Assembly: GCF_009363095.1 (NCBI RefSeq)
Contig: NZ_CP045295.1
Coordinates: 4,142,001 to 4,206,000, forward strand
DNA length: 64,000 nucleotides
Direction: 5' to 3'
Origin: Paenibacillus cellulositrophicus
GTDB taxonomy: Bacteria > Bacillota > Bacilli > Paenibacillales > Paenibacillaceae
Position 1 is the first letter of the stretch. Each line of letters opens with the position of its first letter. Under the pieces are notes generated by a model. The model had not been told where the DNA came from, did not search any database, and worked only from the letters and a program-made list of their open reading frames with translations. Positions 18,108 through 27,151 of the stretch are shown here, in pieces. Made by a program: the position numbers and the translations under genes.

Positions 18108-19301
18108 ATGGACATGATCAAGAAATGGGCGGTAGCCGGTCTATTGCTCCTGAGCCCGCTTGCGCTGGCCGGCTGCTGGGACCGTAAAGAAATCAACGAC
18201 GTTGCCTTCGTCATCGGATCTTCCGTCGACAAGGAAAACGGGATGTACCGAAGTGCCCTCCAGATCGCCCTGCCGGGGAATTTAGGCGGGGCAGGCAGCA
18301 AAGGCGGCGGCGGAGGCACCAGCGGCGGAAAGTCCTACTACCTGGAATCGAAAACGGGCATTACGCTGCGCAGCGCCAATATGGAAATCCAGGCCGGCAA
18401 CTCCCGGAACCTTTCCTTCTCCCACCGGCGCGTGCTGCTTATCGGCGAGGATTTCGCCAGGGACGGCATTGCACCGATGCTGGACCAATTTGCCCGGATT
18501 CCTCAGAATCGCCTGTCATCGCTGGTGGCGGTGACAAGCGGATCGGCGTACAAAATTTTGGACGCCGCAGCGCCGATGGAGCAATTCTCCAGCGAGATGA
18601 TCCGGGAGCTGATCAACGAATTCACGAAAAGGCCCGACTCGCTGAAACAGCTGGTCAACACGCTCATGACAGATGGCGTGGACGTGGCCCTTCCGTACCT
18701 ATCTATTCAAGAAGCGGTACCTCCGGGCGTGGGAACGTCCAAAAATAATATCCAGGTTACGGGCCTGGCCCTATTTGATGAAGACAAGTTCGTGGGAGCC
18801 CTGGAAGGGCAGGAAGGCAAAATCATCAATCTGGCCATGAACCAGGCCCCCTCACCGGATATTATCGTCGACGGGCCCGGAGGCAAGGGCCACATTTCCA
18901 TCCGTTTCAGTGAAAATGAGGCCAAGCTGAAACCGGTTGTCCGCGGCAACGATATCACGATGACCATCGAAATTTACGCCAAGGGTGCCGTGTACGAAAA
19001 TGATTCAAACAGCATTATCAGCGATGAGCATAGCCTCCGGGACCTGGAGCGCCGGGCCAGCGAGGAGATTGTCGATAAAGTGCAGCTCGCCATGCGTTCT
19101 CTGCAGCATAAATACAATTCGGATATTCTGGGATTCGGCAGGACGATCTACGAGCACGACCCGAAGGCCTGGCAGAGATTTAAGGGCAATTGGAAGAAAG
19201 TATATCCTGAGGTCAGGGTTATCGTAAAACCTGAGCTTCATATCGAGAATATCGGAGCCGTCGGCAAGCCCTTCGGCAGAAAGGAAATCAGGAATGATTA
19301 A
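18108..19301 (+). CDS. Spore germination lipoprotein C subunit (Ger(x)C family)
   Basis: A 397-residue lipoprotein. The signal peptide ends in the lipobox LALAGC, making Cys23 the lipidated residue, followed by the WDRKEINDVAFVIG motif that marks Ger(x)C proteins. The lipoprotein is anchored on the outer face of the spore inner membrane and is required for receptor assembly. A Gly/Ser-rich loop (GGAGSKGGGGGTSGGK) near residue 65 is more extended than usual. ATG 18108 lies two bases after the stop of the A-subunit gene with AAGGTG upstream, indicating translational coupling. The next gene overlaps its last 8 bases. Confidence 0.95.
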   Translation: MDMIKKWAVAGLLLLSPLALAGCWDRKEINDVAFVIGSSVDKENGMYRSALQIALPGNLGGAGSKGGGGGTSGGKSYYLESKTGITLRSANMEIQAGNSRNLSFSHRRVLLIGEDFARDGIAPMLDQFARIPQNRLSSLVAVTSGSAYKILDAAAPMEQFSSEMIRELINEFTKRPDSLKQLVNTLMTDGVDVALPYLSIQEAVPPGVGTSKNNIQVTGLALFDEDKFVGALEGQEGKIINLAMNQAPSPDIIVDGPGGKGHISIRFSENEAKLKPVVRGNDITMTIEIYAKGAVYENDSNSIISDEHSLRDLERRASEEIVDKVQLAMRSLQHKYNSDILGFGRTIYEHDPKAWQRFKGNWKKVYPEVRVIVKPELHIENIGAVGKPFGRKEIRND

Positions 19302-19509
19302 GCTTCTGGGGCTGTATATCTTGGCCGCTATATTGGTAATCCTGATTGATCGGAAGGTCATGCGCGACATTCCGGGGATTAACCGCTGGATGGCCTATAT
19401 TCTGCTCGCAGGCGGGTTCGGAATATGGGCCTACTGCCTGCAGTTTGGCCACGTCGTGTACGGATCGGTACTGGCGGGACATTATCTCGACAAATTCGTT
19501 CCTTTTTGA
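19294..19509 (+). CDS. Small membrane protein, D-subunit-like partner of the germination receptor
   Basis: A 71-residue protein with two predicted membrane helices (LLGLYILAAILVILI near residues 4-18 and WMAYILLAGGFGIWAYCL near 32-49). Its start overlaps the C-subunit gene by 8 bp and it lies before the B-subunit gene, so it is made as part of the operon. Small two-helix D subunits encoded within or next to ger operons are known to modulate receptor activity in Bacillus; size, topology and position match that class. The identification rests on these features and not on a diagnostic motif. Confidence 0.75.
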   Translation: MIKLLGLYILAAILVILIDRKVMRDIPGINRWMAYILLAGGFGIWAYCLQFGHVVYGSVLAGHYLDKFVPF

Positions 19510-19539
19510 ATGTGACATCGCAATAAAGGAGGCAGGGCT

Positions 19540-20631
19540 GTGAATAAAGTGACGAACCGGCAGTTTAGGATGCTCGGAATTACCTACATCTTGAACACCA
19601 CATTAATCCACGTACCGAGTGAGCTGGCCAACTATGCCAAGCAGCACGCCTACCTGTCCTTTTTTCCGGCGGGACTCGTCGTTGCGCTGATGTTTCTGCT
19701 GCTGTCCAAAAGCGCCAAGCGGTTCCCCGGGAAGGACCTGTTCCAATCGCTGAACGGCCGGCATAAAGTACTCGGAAGAGTGATTACCTTCCTGTACCTG
19801 ATATTTTTCTTTATCATCCTGGCCAGAGATATCCGTATGGTTGCCGACTTTACCAATGTCGTCCTGCTGCCGCTCACGCCGATCTTCATCATTTCTATTG
19901 CGATTACGGCGACGGTGATTTTTATTGCCAGAGGAGGCGTGCAGACGGTGATGGGCATTGCCGACCTGTATGGGCCGATGATGACAACGGTGGTCCTCAT
20001 CATACCGTTTATCGTTGCCAAGGATTTTGATTTCAGCTATATCAAGCCTTACTTTTATGTCGATTGGGCGGGCGTCGGCAAAGGGAGCTGGGTCGTCTTT
20101 TCTTACCTGGGCCAGATCTTGGCGCTCCCGTTCATCTTCTCAAGCAAAGATTACCGGATCCGTGACGGGATGTACGCTTTGCTCCTGTCGACAGGGCTGC
20201 TGCTGCTGATCGTCATTATGATTTCGCTGCTGGTAGGCATCCCCATTGCCGAAAGCCTGATGTACCCGTCTTACGAAATGTCCCGGCAGATTAAAATAAC
20301 GGATTTCCTCGATCGGTTCGACATGCCGCTCGTTGGCCTCTGGTTTCCGGCAGTTCTGCTGAATATCGCCACCAGCTTGTTCATCATTTGTTACGGATTA
20401 AAAACGATGATCCCGCAGATTTCTGGAAAAATGATGACCTCGCCCATCGGGTTATTCGCCGTGGTCACAGCATTCTGGATCTATCCCAATTCGGTCGAAG
20501 TGTTCCGATTCGACAGGGAGTGGACAGTCGTGGCCTTGGTGTTTGTCATCGTGCTGCCGATCTTCATCTTTTTGTTCCATCGGCCCCATCGAAAACCCCG
20601 GATGCAGGAACCCCGGGAGGACGCTACCTGA
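19540..20631 (+). CDS. Spore germination receptor B subunit (GerAB/GerKB, APC-type permease)
   Basis: A 363-residue integral membrane protein with about ten helices, of the GerAB/ArcD/ProY family within the APC superfamily (start NKVTNRQFRMLGITYILNT; PSYEMSRQIKITDFLDRFD later). B subunits bind the germinant. The GTG start follows AAAGGAGG, 30 bp after the D-like gene. It is the last gene of the operon A-C-D-B, which differs from the A-B-C order of the classical gerA operon. No terminator is obvious before the next gene 142 bp away. Confidence 0.94.
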   Translation: MNKVTNRQFRMLGITYILNTTLIHVPSELANYAKQHAYLSFFPAGLVVALMFLLLSKSAKRFPGKDLFQSLNGRHKVLGRVITFLYLIFFFIILARDIRMVADFTNVVLLPLTPIFIISIAITATVIFIARGGVQTVMGIADLYGPMMTTVVLIIPFIVAKDFDFSYIKPYFYVDWAGVGKGSWVVFSYLGQILALPFIFSSKDYRIRDGMYALLLSTGLLLLIVIMISLLVGIPIAESLMYPSYEMSRQIKITDFLDRFDMPLVGLWFPAVLLNIATSLFIICYGLKTMIPQISGKMMTSPIGLFAVVTAFWIYPNSVEVFRFDREWTVVALVFVIVLPIFIFLFHRPHRKPRMQEPREDAT

Positions 20632-20773
20632 TCCTTCTGTCGGCAATAATAAAACAGGCTCTTTCGGTTAGATTAGAGGGGATAAAAGTGATACAATAGA
20701 AGGAACGGGCGGCCCTGAAGCCTGCGGCTGAAGGGGATGTCCTGCCTGCTAGGCAAACCTGAAGGGTGATTAC

Positions 20774-21316
20774 ATGACAACCAAATCGAAAAAGCACAAC
20801 ATTTTTCATAAGTTTTACCGGAAAATCAAGCTGAACATGATCAAGCTGTTCCGTTCCCCGGGTGGAGCACGCAAAGTGTCGCTCGGATTTGCACTCGGGT
20901 TCGGGCTCGAGATGATCGTCATTTCCACCGGATCGCTGGTGTATTTGATTTTTTACCCTACGGTAAGGTTGGCCGGCGGCTCGCTTCCGGCAGCTATTAT
21001 AGGCAATGTCATCGGCAAGCTCACTTTCCTTCCTATCGTCCTCCTCCCTTTTGCCAAGAAAATCGGAGAATGGTTTTTTCCGAAAAAAGTGGTGGATATT
21101 CCGGTCCAGGAACATGCTTGGAGAAACCTGCTGTCCGGCGATTTCACCATATTTAAGCATTTGCTGCAGGGTGGTCTTCACGTGCTGATCGGCATGTCGG
21201 TGTTCGGCCTGGTGCTTGGCGTCATTTCCTTTTTTGTCGTTCGATTCTTGTATAACCAGCGTAAAAGGCACCGCCTGTTGAAGCGCCAGAACGCCGCTGC
21301 CGTCAAAAGTCTGTGA
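20774..21316 (+). CDS. DUF2062 membrane protein
   Basis: A 180-residue protein with a basic N-terminus followed by the DUF2062 pattern (RKVSLGFALGFGLEMIVIS, then two or three hydrophobic segments including GNVIGKLTFLPIVLLPFAKK). Members are small integral membrane proteins of unknown function, found in many bacteria. The ATG is 13 bases after GAAGGGTG. It follows the ger operon in the same direction and could be read from it, but the 142-bp gap leaves room for its own promoter. No role in germination should be assumed. Confidence 0.8.
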   Translation: MTTKSKKHNIFHKFYRKIKLNMIKLFRSPGGARKVSLGFALGFGLEMIVISTGSLVYLIFYPTVRLAGGSLPAAIIGNVIGKLTFLPIVLLPFAKKIGEWFFPKKVVDIPVQEHAWRNLLSGDFTIFKHLLQGGLHVLIGMSVFGLVLGVISFFVVRFLYNQRKRHRLLKRQNAAAVKSL

Positions 21317-21404
21317 ATCTTTTCATCTCCTTGGGCGGAATTTCAAGTATACTGTTTAGTAAAACAGTGGCGGGTTCCATGAACCCTGATGAGGAGAAGG
21401 ATGC

Positions 21405-22217
21405 ATGGCTCGGAATTTGGCAGGTAAAAAAATTGCGTTAACCGGTCCCCGCAAAGCGGCCGAAATGGCCAAACTTGTGGAGAATATGGGAGGCATTCCG
21501 CTGATTCGTCCCGCACAGGGAACGGTATTCCTCGACGATGTGAAGCTGCGCAAGGATATTGAAGCCTGGATCGCCAATCCACCCGCCTGGGTCATATTGA
21601 CGACGGGCATGGGGCTCGACGCCATCGATCAGGTGGCGGAGGAGATGGGGGCTGGCGCTGCACTGCTCGAAGCGCTGCAGGGCTCGTCCATTGCCGCCCG
21701 CGGGTACAAGACGGTGAATGCGCTGAAGAAGAGAGGGCTGATCCCGATCGTACGGGATGACGATGGAAGCACGGCCGGTCTGATCCGGGGGCTGACGTCT
21801 TATCCGTTTCAAGGGGCTGACGTCATTCTTCAGCTGCACGGCGATCCGGCCCCGAAGCTGACGGCCTGGTTGCAGGAACAGGGGGCCCGGGTGCGGGAAG
21901 TGCTGCCGTATCAGCATATTGCTCCGGAGGAAGCGGAGCTTGCGCGGCTGCTCGCCGAAATTACGGCAGCGGAGCTGGACGCCGTGGCGTTCACCAGCGG
22001 GCCGCAGGTGCGCAACCTGATCGAGTACGCCCGGGCGAAGGGCGAGCTCCCGAAGCTGGTATCGGCTTTCTCCGGACCGGTGGTCGCGGCGGCTGTCGGC
22101 AAAATTACGGCCCAGGCGTTGCGGGAAGAAGGCATCGAACGCGTCTGCTCGCCGGAGGAAGATGAGCGGATGGGCAGCATGATGGTGGAACTGGGAAGGT
22201 ATTTTGTTCGAAACTGA
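21405..22217 (+). CDS. Uroporphyrinogen-III synthase family protein
   Basis: A 270-residue two-domain HemD-like protein: LAGKKIALTGPRKAAEMAKL at the N-terminus, the hinge region around GDPAPKLTAWLQEQGARVREV, and the conserved AVAFTSGPQVRNLIEYA segment. The reaction is cyclisation of hydroxymethylbilane to uroporphyrinogen III, the branch point for heme, siroheme and cobalamin. It stands alone here; hemA, hemC and hemB are not adjacent, so it may be a second copy besides the hemAXCDBL cluster gene usual in Bacillota. GAGGAGAAGG precedes the ATG. Confidence 0.87.
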   Translation: MARNLAGKKIALTGPRKAAEMAKLVENMGGIPLIRPAQGTVFLDDVKLRKDIEAWIANPPAWVILTTGMGLDAIDQVAEEMGAGAALLEALQGSSIAARGYKTVNALKKRGLIPIVRDDDGSTAGLIRGLTSYPFQGADVILQLHGDPAPKLTAWLQEQGARVREVLPYQHIAPEEAELARLLAEITAAELDAVAFTSGPQVRNLIEYARAKGELPKLVSAFSGPVVAAAVGKITAQALREEGIERVCSPEEDERMGSMMVELGRYFVRN

Positions 22218-22355
22218 CGGAAGGGATATGTCTATACAGACGGGGGATGCGGCTGGCTGCATCCCTTTTTCCTTCATCAAAACGAAAGGAATTAAAGGTT
22301 TTTTCCAGAAAGTGTGGAATGCTATAGGGAACGAGAGCGAGCAAGGAGGAACATA

Positions 22356-22994
22356 ATGAACAAGAAAAAAAGCATTTTACTCGGTGATTACACACATCCG
22401 AAATTTCACCCTTTGCAGGGGGTAGACGCGCAGATCAGCCATATTTTGAACGATGTCATTTCGGTTCAATGCAGCGAAAACAAAAATTTGCTGCTCGAGG
22501 AGCATTTGAAGCCGTTTGACCTTTGCATATGCTATTTCGACTTGTGGGACGAGAAGGTGTCTCCGCAGCAGACAGCGGGTTTGCTGTCTTACGTGAGCCA
22601 GGGAGGAGGCCTGCTTGTCATCCATAACGGCCTGTCTATCGGCAACCGGCGCTATGAGCTGGCCCAGCTGGCCGGCGGCCGTTTTAACGGTCATCCGCCG
22701 TACCAGCCGCTGTCGTTCCGGGTGAGCGCAGAGGACCAGGTTACGAAAGGCATCGAGCCTTTTGAACTCGACGAAGAGCCGTACCAGATTGATTTTGACC
22801 CGTTTGGCGAAAGAACCGTGCTGCTGGAATACGAACTGGAAGGAACGTGGCATCCGGCGGCCTGGAAGCATAGCTACGGTATGGGAAGAGTCGCCTTTCT
22901 GATGCCGGGGCATCACGAGCCGACATTCCTCCATCCGCAGATCCGCCGGCTTATTCTGCAGGCCGCGCAGTGGGCGGCGCATCTTCCGGGTTAA
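22356..22994 (+). CDS. ThuA-like domain protein
   Basis: A 212-residue protein with the ThuA fold of class I glutamine-amidotransferase-like domains: SILLGDYTHPKFHP at the start, then GGGLLVIHNGLSIG and GRVAFLMPGHHEPTFLHPQIRRLI near the end. ThuA proteins are linked to sugar metabolism (trehalose utilisation in rhizobia); the enzymatic role is uncertain. There is no conserved nucleophilic Cys triad visible. AAGGAGGAACATA places the ATG at 22356, 42 bases inside a longer open frame. It stands alone between the HemD-like gene and the phasin-like gene. Confidence 0.85.
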   Translation: MNKKKSILLGDYTHPKFHPLQGVDAQISHILNDVISVQCSENKNLLLEEHLKPFDLCICYFDLWDEKVSPQQTAGLLSYVSQGGGLLVIHNGLSIGNRRYELAQLAGGRFNGHPPYQPLSFRVSAEDQVTKGIEPFELDEEPYQIDFDPFGERTVLLEYELEGTWHPAAWKHSYGMGRVAFLMPGHHEPTFLHPQIRRLILQAAQWAAHLPG

Positions 22995-23067
22995 TACGGC
23001 CCCCGGGTTTATATGACCCATCATTTGGGGGTATAATATATTGACTATAGCTTTGGGAGGAATAACC

Positions 23068-23397
23068 ATGAGTGATCTGTTTAAAAAAGCAATTTCATTA
23101 GGTTGGGGCCTTACCATTGTGAGCAAAGAGAAAGTCGAGAAGATCGTGGACGATCTGGTCAAACGGGGCGAGCTGGCGCCGTCGGAATCCAAGGATCTGG
23201 TCAACCGGCTGGTGGAACGCGGCGAGGAGGAGCAGTCCCAATTTAAAACGTGGATTCAAGACCAGGTTCGGCGTGTATTAACGGACATTCACGTTCCTTC
23301 CGATCAGGATATCGTCAGTCTGGAACAGCGCATTGCAACATTGGAGAAGAGGGTGGCGGAGCTCGAAGCAGAGCATTCCGGGCCGGCCGCGGAATAA
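23068..23397 (+). CDS. Phasin-like coiled-coil protein
   Basis: A 109-residue, strongly helical, charged protein (KKAISLGWGLTIVSKEKVEK at the start and a C-terminal heptad region EQRIATLEKRVAELEAEH). It matches the small phasin-superfamily proteins often encoded directly before UbiB-like kinase genes in Bacillota. True phasins coat polyhydroxyalkanoate granules; no PHA synthase is present here, so a membrane or lipid-related accessory role is as likely. The ATG has GGGAGG upstream; a TATAAT box at 23032-23037 may belong to its promoter. Its stop is one base before the ATG of the next gene. Confidence 0.8.
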   Translation: MSDLFKKAISLGWGLTIVSKEKVEKIVDDLVKRGELAPSESKDLVNRLVERGEEEQSQFKTWIQDQVRRVLTDIHVPSDQDIVSLEQRIATLEKRVAELEAEHSGPAAE

Positions 23398-23398
23398 G

Positions 23399-25069
23399 AT
23401 GGCACTGCGCATCAGACATACCGGTCGTTACCGGGAGATCGCCATGGCGCTTATGCGTCATGGCTTTGGTTATATCGTAGAGGAGCTGGGCCTGTTCCAG
23501 ATGCTGTCCATCCCAAAACGGTGGATCACCCATCAGACGCCGCAAACCAAGACGCTGGGGGAACGGATCCGGCTGGTTCTGGAAGACCTGGGGCCGACCT
23601 TCGTCAAGCTGGGGCAGCTGGCCAGCACCCGGTCGGACCTATTGCCGGAGCCGATCATCCGGGAGCTGATCAAGCTTCAGGATCAGGTTCCGCCCTTCTC
23701 GTCCGAGTCGGCCAAAGGCATTATCGAGCAGGAGCTGGACGACGCCATCGAGGATATTTTCTCATGGTTTGAAGAGTCGCCGATTGCGGCGGCTTCTATT
23801 GGACAGGTTCATCTCGGCAAGCTCAAGACCGGCGAGGATGTAGCGGTCAAAGTCCAGCGTCCGGGCGCTCTGCAGATGGTGGTCAGAGACCTGGAAATCC
23901 TCAGGGACCTGACCGCGCTAGCGGAGAAGCGTTGGGTGTGGGTCAAGCAGTACCAAATCGCCCGCCTGGTGGAAGAGTTTGCGAGCTCCATGCGGGCTGA
24001 GCTGGATTATACCCAGGAGGGCCGCAACGCGGAGAAAATCGCACTTCAGTTTCAGAACGATGAGACCGTGTGCATCCCGCGAATATTTTGGCAGTATACA
24101 TCTTCGCGCGTCATGACGATGGAATACGTCCGGGGCATCTCTTTAAGCCATCAGGAGGAGCTTGTGGCGAAGGGATATGACTTGAAGGAAACGGCCGAGA
24201 AGCTCGTGGAGAGCATGCTGCACCAGATTTTCATCGAAGGCTTTTTCCACGCCGATCCGCATCCGGGCAATCTGCTCGTGCGTAAGGACGGCAGCCTTGC
24301 CTATCTGGATTTCGGTATGGTGGGACGGCTTAGCGAGGAGATGAAGGATCATCTGTCTTCGCTGATTATCGCCCTGATGCGGAAAAACACCGACAGCATG
24401 GTCCGCGCCGTGCTGAGGCTGGGCATGATGCCGGAAGACGGCGATATTCGCGAGCTGCGCAGAGATTTGGACAGTCTGCGGGAGCAGTACTATAATATTC
24501 CTTTTTCCGAAATCAGCATGGGGACGGCGCTGAACGATCTGTTCGCGGTCGCCCAGCGTCACAAAGTGATGATTCCGCCTGATCTGACGCTGCTCGGCAA
24601 GGCGCTGCTGACGATGGAAGGCGTCATCGAGAAGCTGGATCCTACGCTCAGCATCATCGACATGGCGGAGCCGTTTGGACGGAAGCTGATCAAGGACCGC
24701 TTCAGCACCCGCAACCTGCGCAAGAAGCTGCTGGGCGGAGCGGCGGGTCTGGCGGAGGCGCTGTTTGACCTGCCGGACCAGGCAAGGCAGATTTCATCGT
24801 TAATCAGCAAGGGCAAGCTGAAGGTTGAGATCAGCGTTCCGGAGATGGAAGCCCTGATGAGGAAGCTCGACCAGATCAGCAACCGGCTGTCTTTCAGCAT
24901 CGTGCTGCTTGCCTTCAGCATCATTATGGTCGGACTGATCATCGGTTCTTCCCTGAATCAGCAATCCTCGGTGCTGTGGCATTTTCCGGTGATCGGAACC
25001 GGCTTTATTGTGGCGCTGTTGATGGTGCTGTGGCTGCTGTTTTCCATATTTAAATCCGGCAGGTTTTAG
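23399..25069 (+). CDS. ABC1/UbiB-family atypical kinase
   Basis: A 556-residue UbiB/ADCK-like protein. Diagnostic motifs are the KxGQ-type FVKLGQLASTRSD, the Ala-rich loop AAASIGQVHLGKL, the VAVKVQRPG lysine, HADPHPGNLLV and LDFGMVG. Two hydrophobic helices close the C-terminus (about residues 490-550), so it is membrane-anchored. UbiB proteins support isoprenoid quinone or other lipid metabolism; in menaquinone-using Bacillota the target is unknown. The start at 23399 immediately follows the phasin-like stop, so the two genes are translationally coupled. Confidence 0.93.
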   Translation: MALRIRHTGRYREIAMALMRHGFGYIVEELGLFQMLSIPKRWITHQTPQTKTLGERIRLVLEDLGPTFVKLGQLASTRSDLLPEPIIRELIKLQDQVPPFSSESAKGIIEQELDDAIEDIFSWFEESPIAAASIGQVHLGKLKTGEDVAVKVQRPGALQMVVRDLEILRDLTALAEKRWVWVKQYQIARLVEEFASSMRAELDYTQEGRNAEKIALQFQNDETVCIPRIFWQYTSSRVMTMEYVRGISLSHQEELVAKGYDLKETAEKLVESMLHQIFIEGFFHADPHPGNLLVRKDGSLAYLDFGMVGRLSEEMKDHLSSLIIALMRKNTDSMVRAVLRLGMMPEDGDIRELRRDLDSLREQYYNIPFSEISMGTALNDLFAVAQRHKVMIPPDLTLLGKALLTMEGVIEKLDPTLSIIDMAEPFGRKLIKDRFSTRNLRKKLLGGAAGLAEALFDLPDQARQISSLISKGKLKVEISVPEMEALMRKLDQISNRLSFSIVLLAFSIIMVGLIIGSSLNQQSSVLWHFPVIGTGFIVALLMVLWLLFSIFKSGRF

Positions 25070-25135
25070 CTGTCCGTATTGCCGCCATTATGATCCATAC
25101 ATTGTTATTCATGCGTTTTTCATTTCATCCTTTAA

Positions 25136-25190
25136 GGGAGGTCTGTCCGGCGGCCCTGCACGGGTCACGTGACGGTCCTCCTTTTTAAGA
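25136..25190 (+). terminator. Terminator after the UbiB-like gene
   Basis: GGAGGTCTGTC and GACGGTCCTCC form an 11-bp stem with two mismatches and a long loop, followed by five T. Confidence 0.65.
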
Positions 25191-25270
25191 TATAGAAGTA
25201 CAAGCGTCTGAACCGAGTTAATCCACTATATATCCCGCTAAAGGCGGAACTTAATGAATGAGGTGCATTT

Positions 25271-26809
25271 TTGTTGAAGTTTTCAAGTTTGGGCGTTAAC
25301 GAATCATTGGTCAATACACTGAGGGCGAACGGTATTGCCATCCCGACACCGGTGCAAGTGGAGACGATCCCGCTCCTGCTTGCAGGGAGCGATGTGATCG
25401 CGAGGGCACGTACAGGAACCGGCAAGACGCTGGCCTTTATGCTGCCGATGCTGCAAAAAATAGACCCGACGCAGCTGTACCCGCAGGCGCTTGTCGTTGC
25501 GCCTACACGCGAGCTGGCGCTGCAAATTACCGAGGAAGCAAAAAAGCTGGCAGCTGGGACCGATATCCGAATTCTGGCCGTGTACGGCGGACAGGACGTC
25601 GAGAAGCAGCTGCGGAAGCTCGAAGGAGGGCGCCAGCTGATCATCGGCACGCCGGGCCGGCTGCTGGATCACCTCCGGCGTGGCACGCTGGAGCTCGGGC
25701 GCGTCAAAATGCTCGTGCTGGACGAAGCCGACCAAATGCTGCACATGGGCTTCCTGGACGAGGTCGAGACGCTGATTCAAGCGCTGCCCTACAAGCGCCA
25801 GACGATGCTGTTCTCGGCCACGATGCCTGCCGAGGTCAAGCGGCTTGCGGCAGCCTATACCCGGGACGCGGAGGACGTGGTGATCAAAGGGGAGAAATCG
25901 CCGGTACCGCTGGACCATATCCGGCAGATCGTCGTGGAAGTGACGGACCGGACGAAGCAGGAGGCGCTGATCTCCATGATCGACACCTACCGACCGTTTC
26001 TGGCGATCATATTCTGCCGCACTAAGCGGCGGGCGTCGACGCTGAACGAGGCGCTGCTCGAACAAGGCTATAACTCGGACGAGCTGCACGGCGACCTTTC
26101 GCAGGCGAAGCGTGAAGCGGTCATGAAGCGGTTCCGCGAGGCGAAACTGCAGCTGCTGGTCGCCACGGATGTGGCTGCCCGCGGGCTTGACGTGGAAGGC
26201 GTCACGCACGTGTTTAACTACGATATTCCGCATGACGTGGAGAGTTATATCCACCGGATCGGCCGCACGGGCCGGGCCGGGGAGAAGGGCATGGCCATCA
26301 CGCTGGTCGCCCCGAAAGACAAAGGCGAGCTGGCAAGCATCGAGCAGCACATCCAGTACAACATTGAACGGCGCCGGTATGACAAGGGCGCCGGCATCAC
26401 CGCCGCGGGGACCAAGGCGCGCTCCATCCATGCGGAGCAGGGCGAACGCGGACGCGGCGGCAGAGACGGCGGGCGCGGCGAAGGCCGTCCGCGCCGGGAT
26501 GACCGCCCCGCACGCGCGGGCGGTGAAGGCAGAGGCGCCCGCGGCGAGGCCAAGCGGGCGCGCGGCGCCTACGCCGGAAGCGAAGCCGGCGCAGGCGGTG
26601 CAGGTGCCGGCCGCTCCCGCACTGGTGCGGCCGGGCAGCGTGACGGCCGCAGCGCTGGCGGCGGCCGGGGCCAAGCGGCCCGCGCGGAACGCGGCGCGCC
26701 GGTTGGCGGTTCCCGCGGCGGCCGGGATGCCAAGCGGAGCGGCACGGGCCGCCCATCCGCTCCCGGCGGCAGAGGCCGGAGCGCGGGAGGACGCGGGCGC
26801 CGGAAATAA
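25271..26809 (+). CDS. DEAD-box ATP-dependent RNA helicase with Gly/Arg-rich tail
   Basis: A 512-residue RNA helicase. In order: Q motif (GIAIPTPVQVETIPLL), motif I ARTGTGKT, Ia PTRELALQ, GTPGRLLD, II DEAD, III SAT, and the C-terminal RecA-like domain with ATDVAARGLD and HRIGRTGRAG. From about residue 395 to the end the protein is a low-complexity tail dominated by Gly, Arg and Ala. Tails of this type bind RNA in helicases of the CshA/DeaD group, acting in cold adaptation, ribosome assembly or mRNA turnover. TTG at 25271 or 25274 is the start, with GAGGTG upstream. Its coding sequence for the tail is very GC-rich. A strong terminator follows. Confidence 0.95.
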   Translation: MLKFSSLGVNESLVNTLRANGIAIPTPVQVETIPLLLAGSDVIARARTGTGKTLAFMLPMLQKIDPTQLYPQALVVAPTRELALQITEEAKKLAAGTDIRILAVYGGQDVEKQLRKLEGGRQLIIGTPGRLLDHLRRGTLELGRVKMLVLDEADQMLHMGFLDEVETLIQALPYKRQTMLFSATMPAEVKRLAAAYTRDAEDVVIKGEKSPVPLDHIRQIVVEVTDRTKQEALISMIDTYRPFLAIIFCRTKRRASTLNEALLEQGYNSDELHGDLSQAKREAVMKRFREAKLQLLVATDVAARGLDVEGVTHVFNYDIPHDVESYIHRIGRTGRAGEKGMAITLVAPKDKGELASIEQHIQYNIERRRYDKGAGITAAGTKARSIHAEQGERGRGGRDGGRGEGRPRRDDRPARAGGEGRGARGEAKRARGAYAGSEAGAGGAGAGRSRTGAAGQRDGRSAGGGRGQAARAERGAPVGGSRGGRDAKRSGTGRPSAPGGRGRSAGGRGRRK

Positions 26810-26829
26810 CGGCGCCCCGCGGTCAAGGC

Positions 26830-26873
26830 AAAGGCAGCAGCTAACCCAGGAGGGGTCAGCTGCTGCCTTTTTT
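26830..26873 (+). terminator. Terminator after the DEAD-box helicase
   Basis: AAAGGCAGCAGCT and AGCTGCTGCCTTT pair perfectly, with CC/GG inner pairing, followed by a T-run. Confidence 0.95.
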
Positions 26874-27151
26874 GTCCACACGGATGCCCCGAAATTTAGG
26901 GGCAAATCTCCAAATCTGCTAATGAGGTGAGTTGGCCGCCCGTGCAAACCGTACACTATCGCCGCGAGGCCGATTTTGTTTTCTGATTCGGATGATTCGG
27001 GCATCCTCCCACTTTACGGCCAAGCGTTTCAGCAGCCCGTCACGCGCATGATATAATAGCAGGGCAGCTCGTCCAAAACCTGGATGCCGCTGCTGCAATA
27101 GCAGTTAGCACCGGCTGTAATCAGTTATAAGCAGAAAGGTCTTGATGCGTA

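Noticed and set aside
25304..27004. A long minus-strand frame opposite the DEAD-box helicase
   Set aside because: It crosses the helicase terminator and is Ala-rich from the GC-rich tail; it has no recognisable domain.
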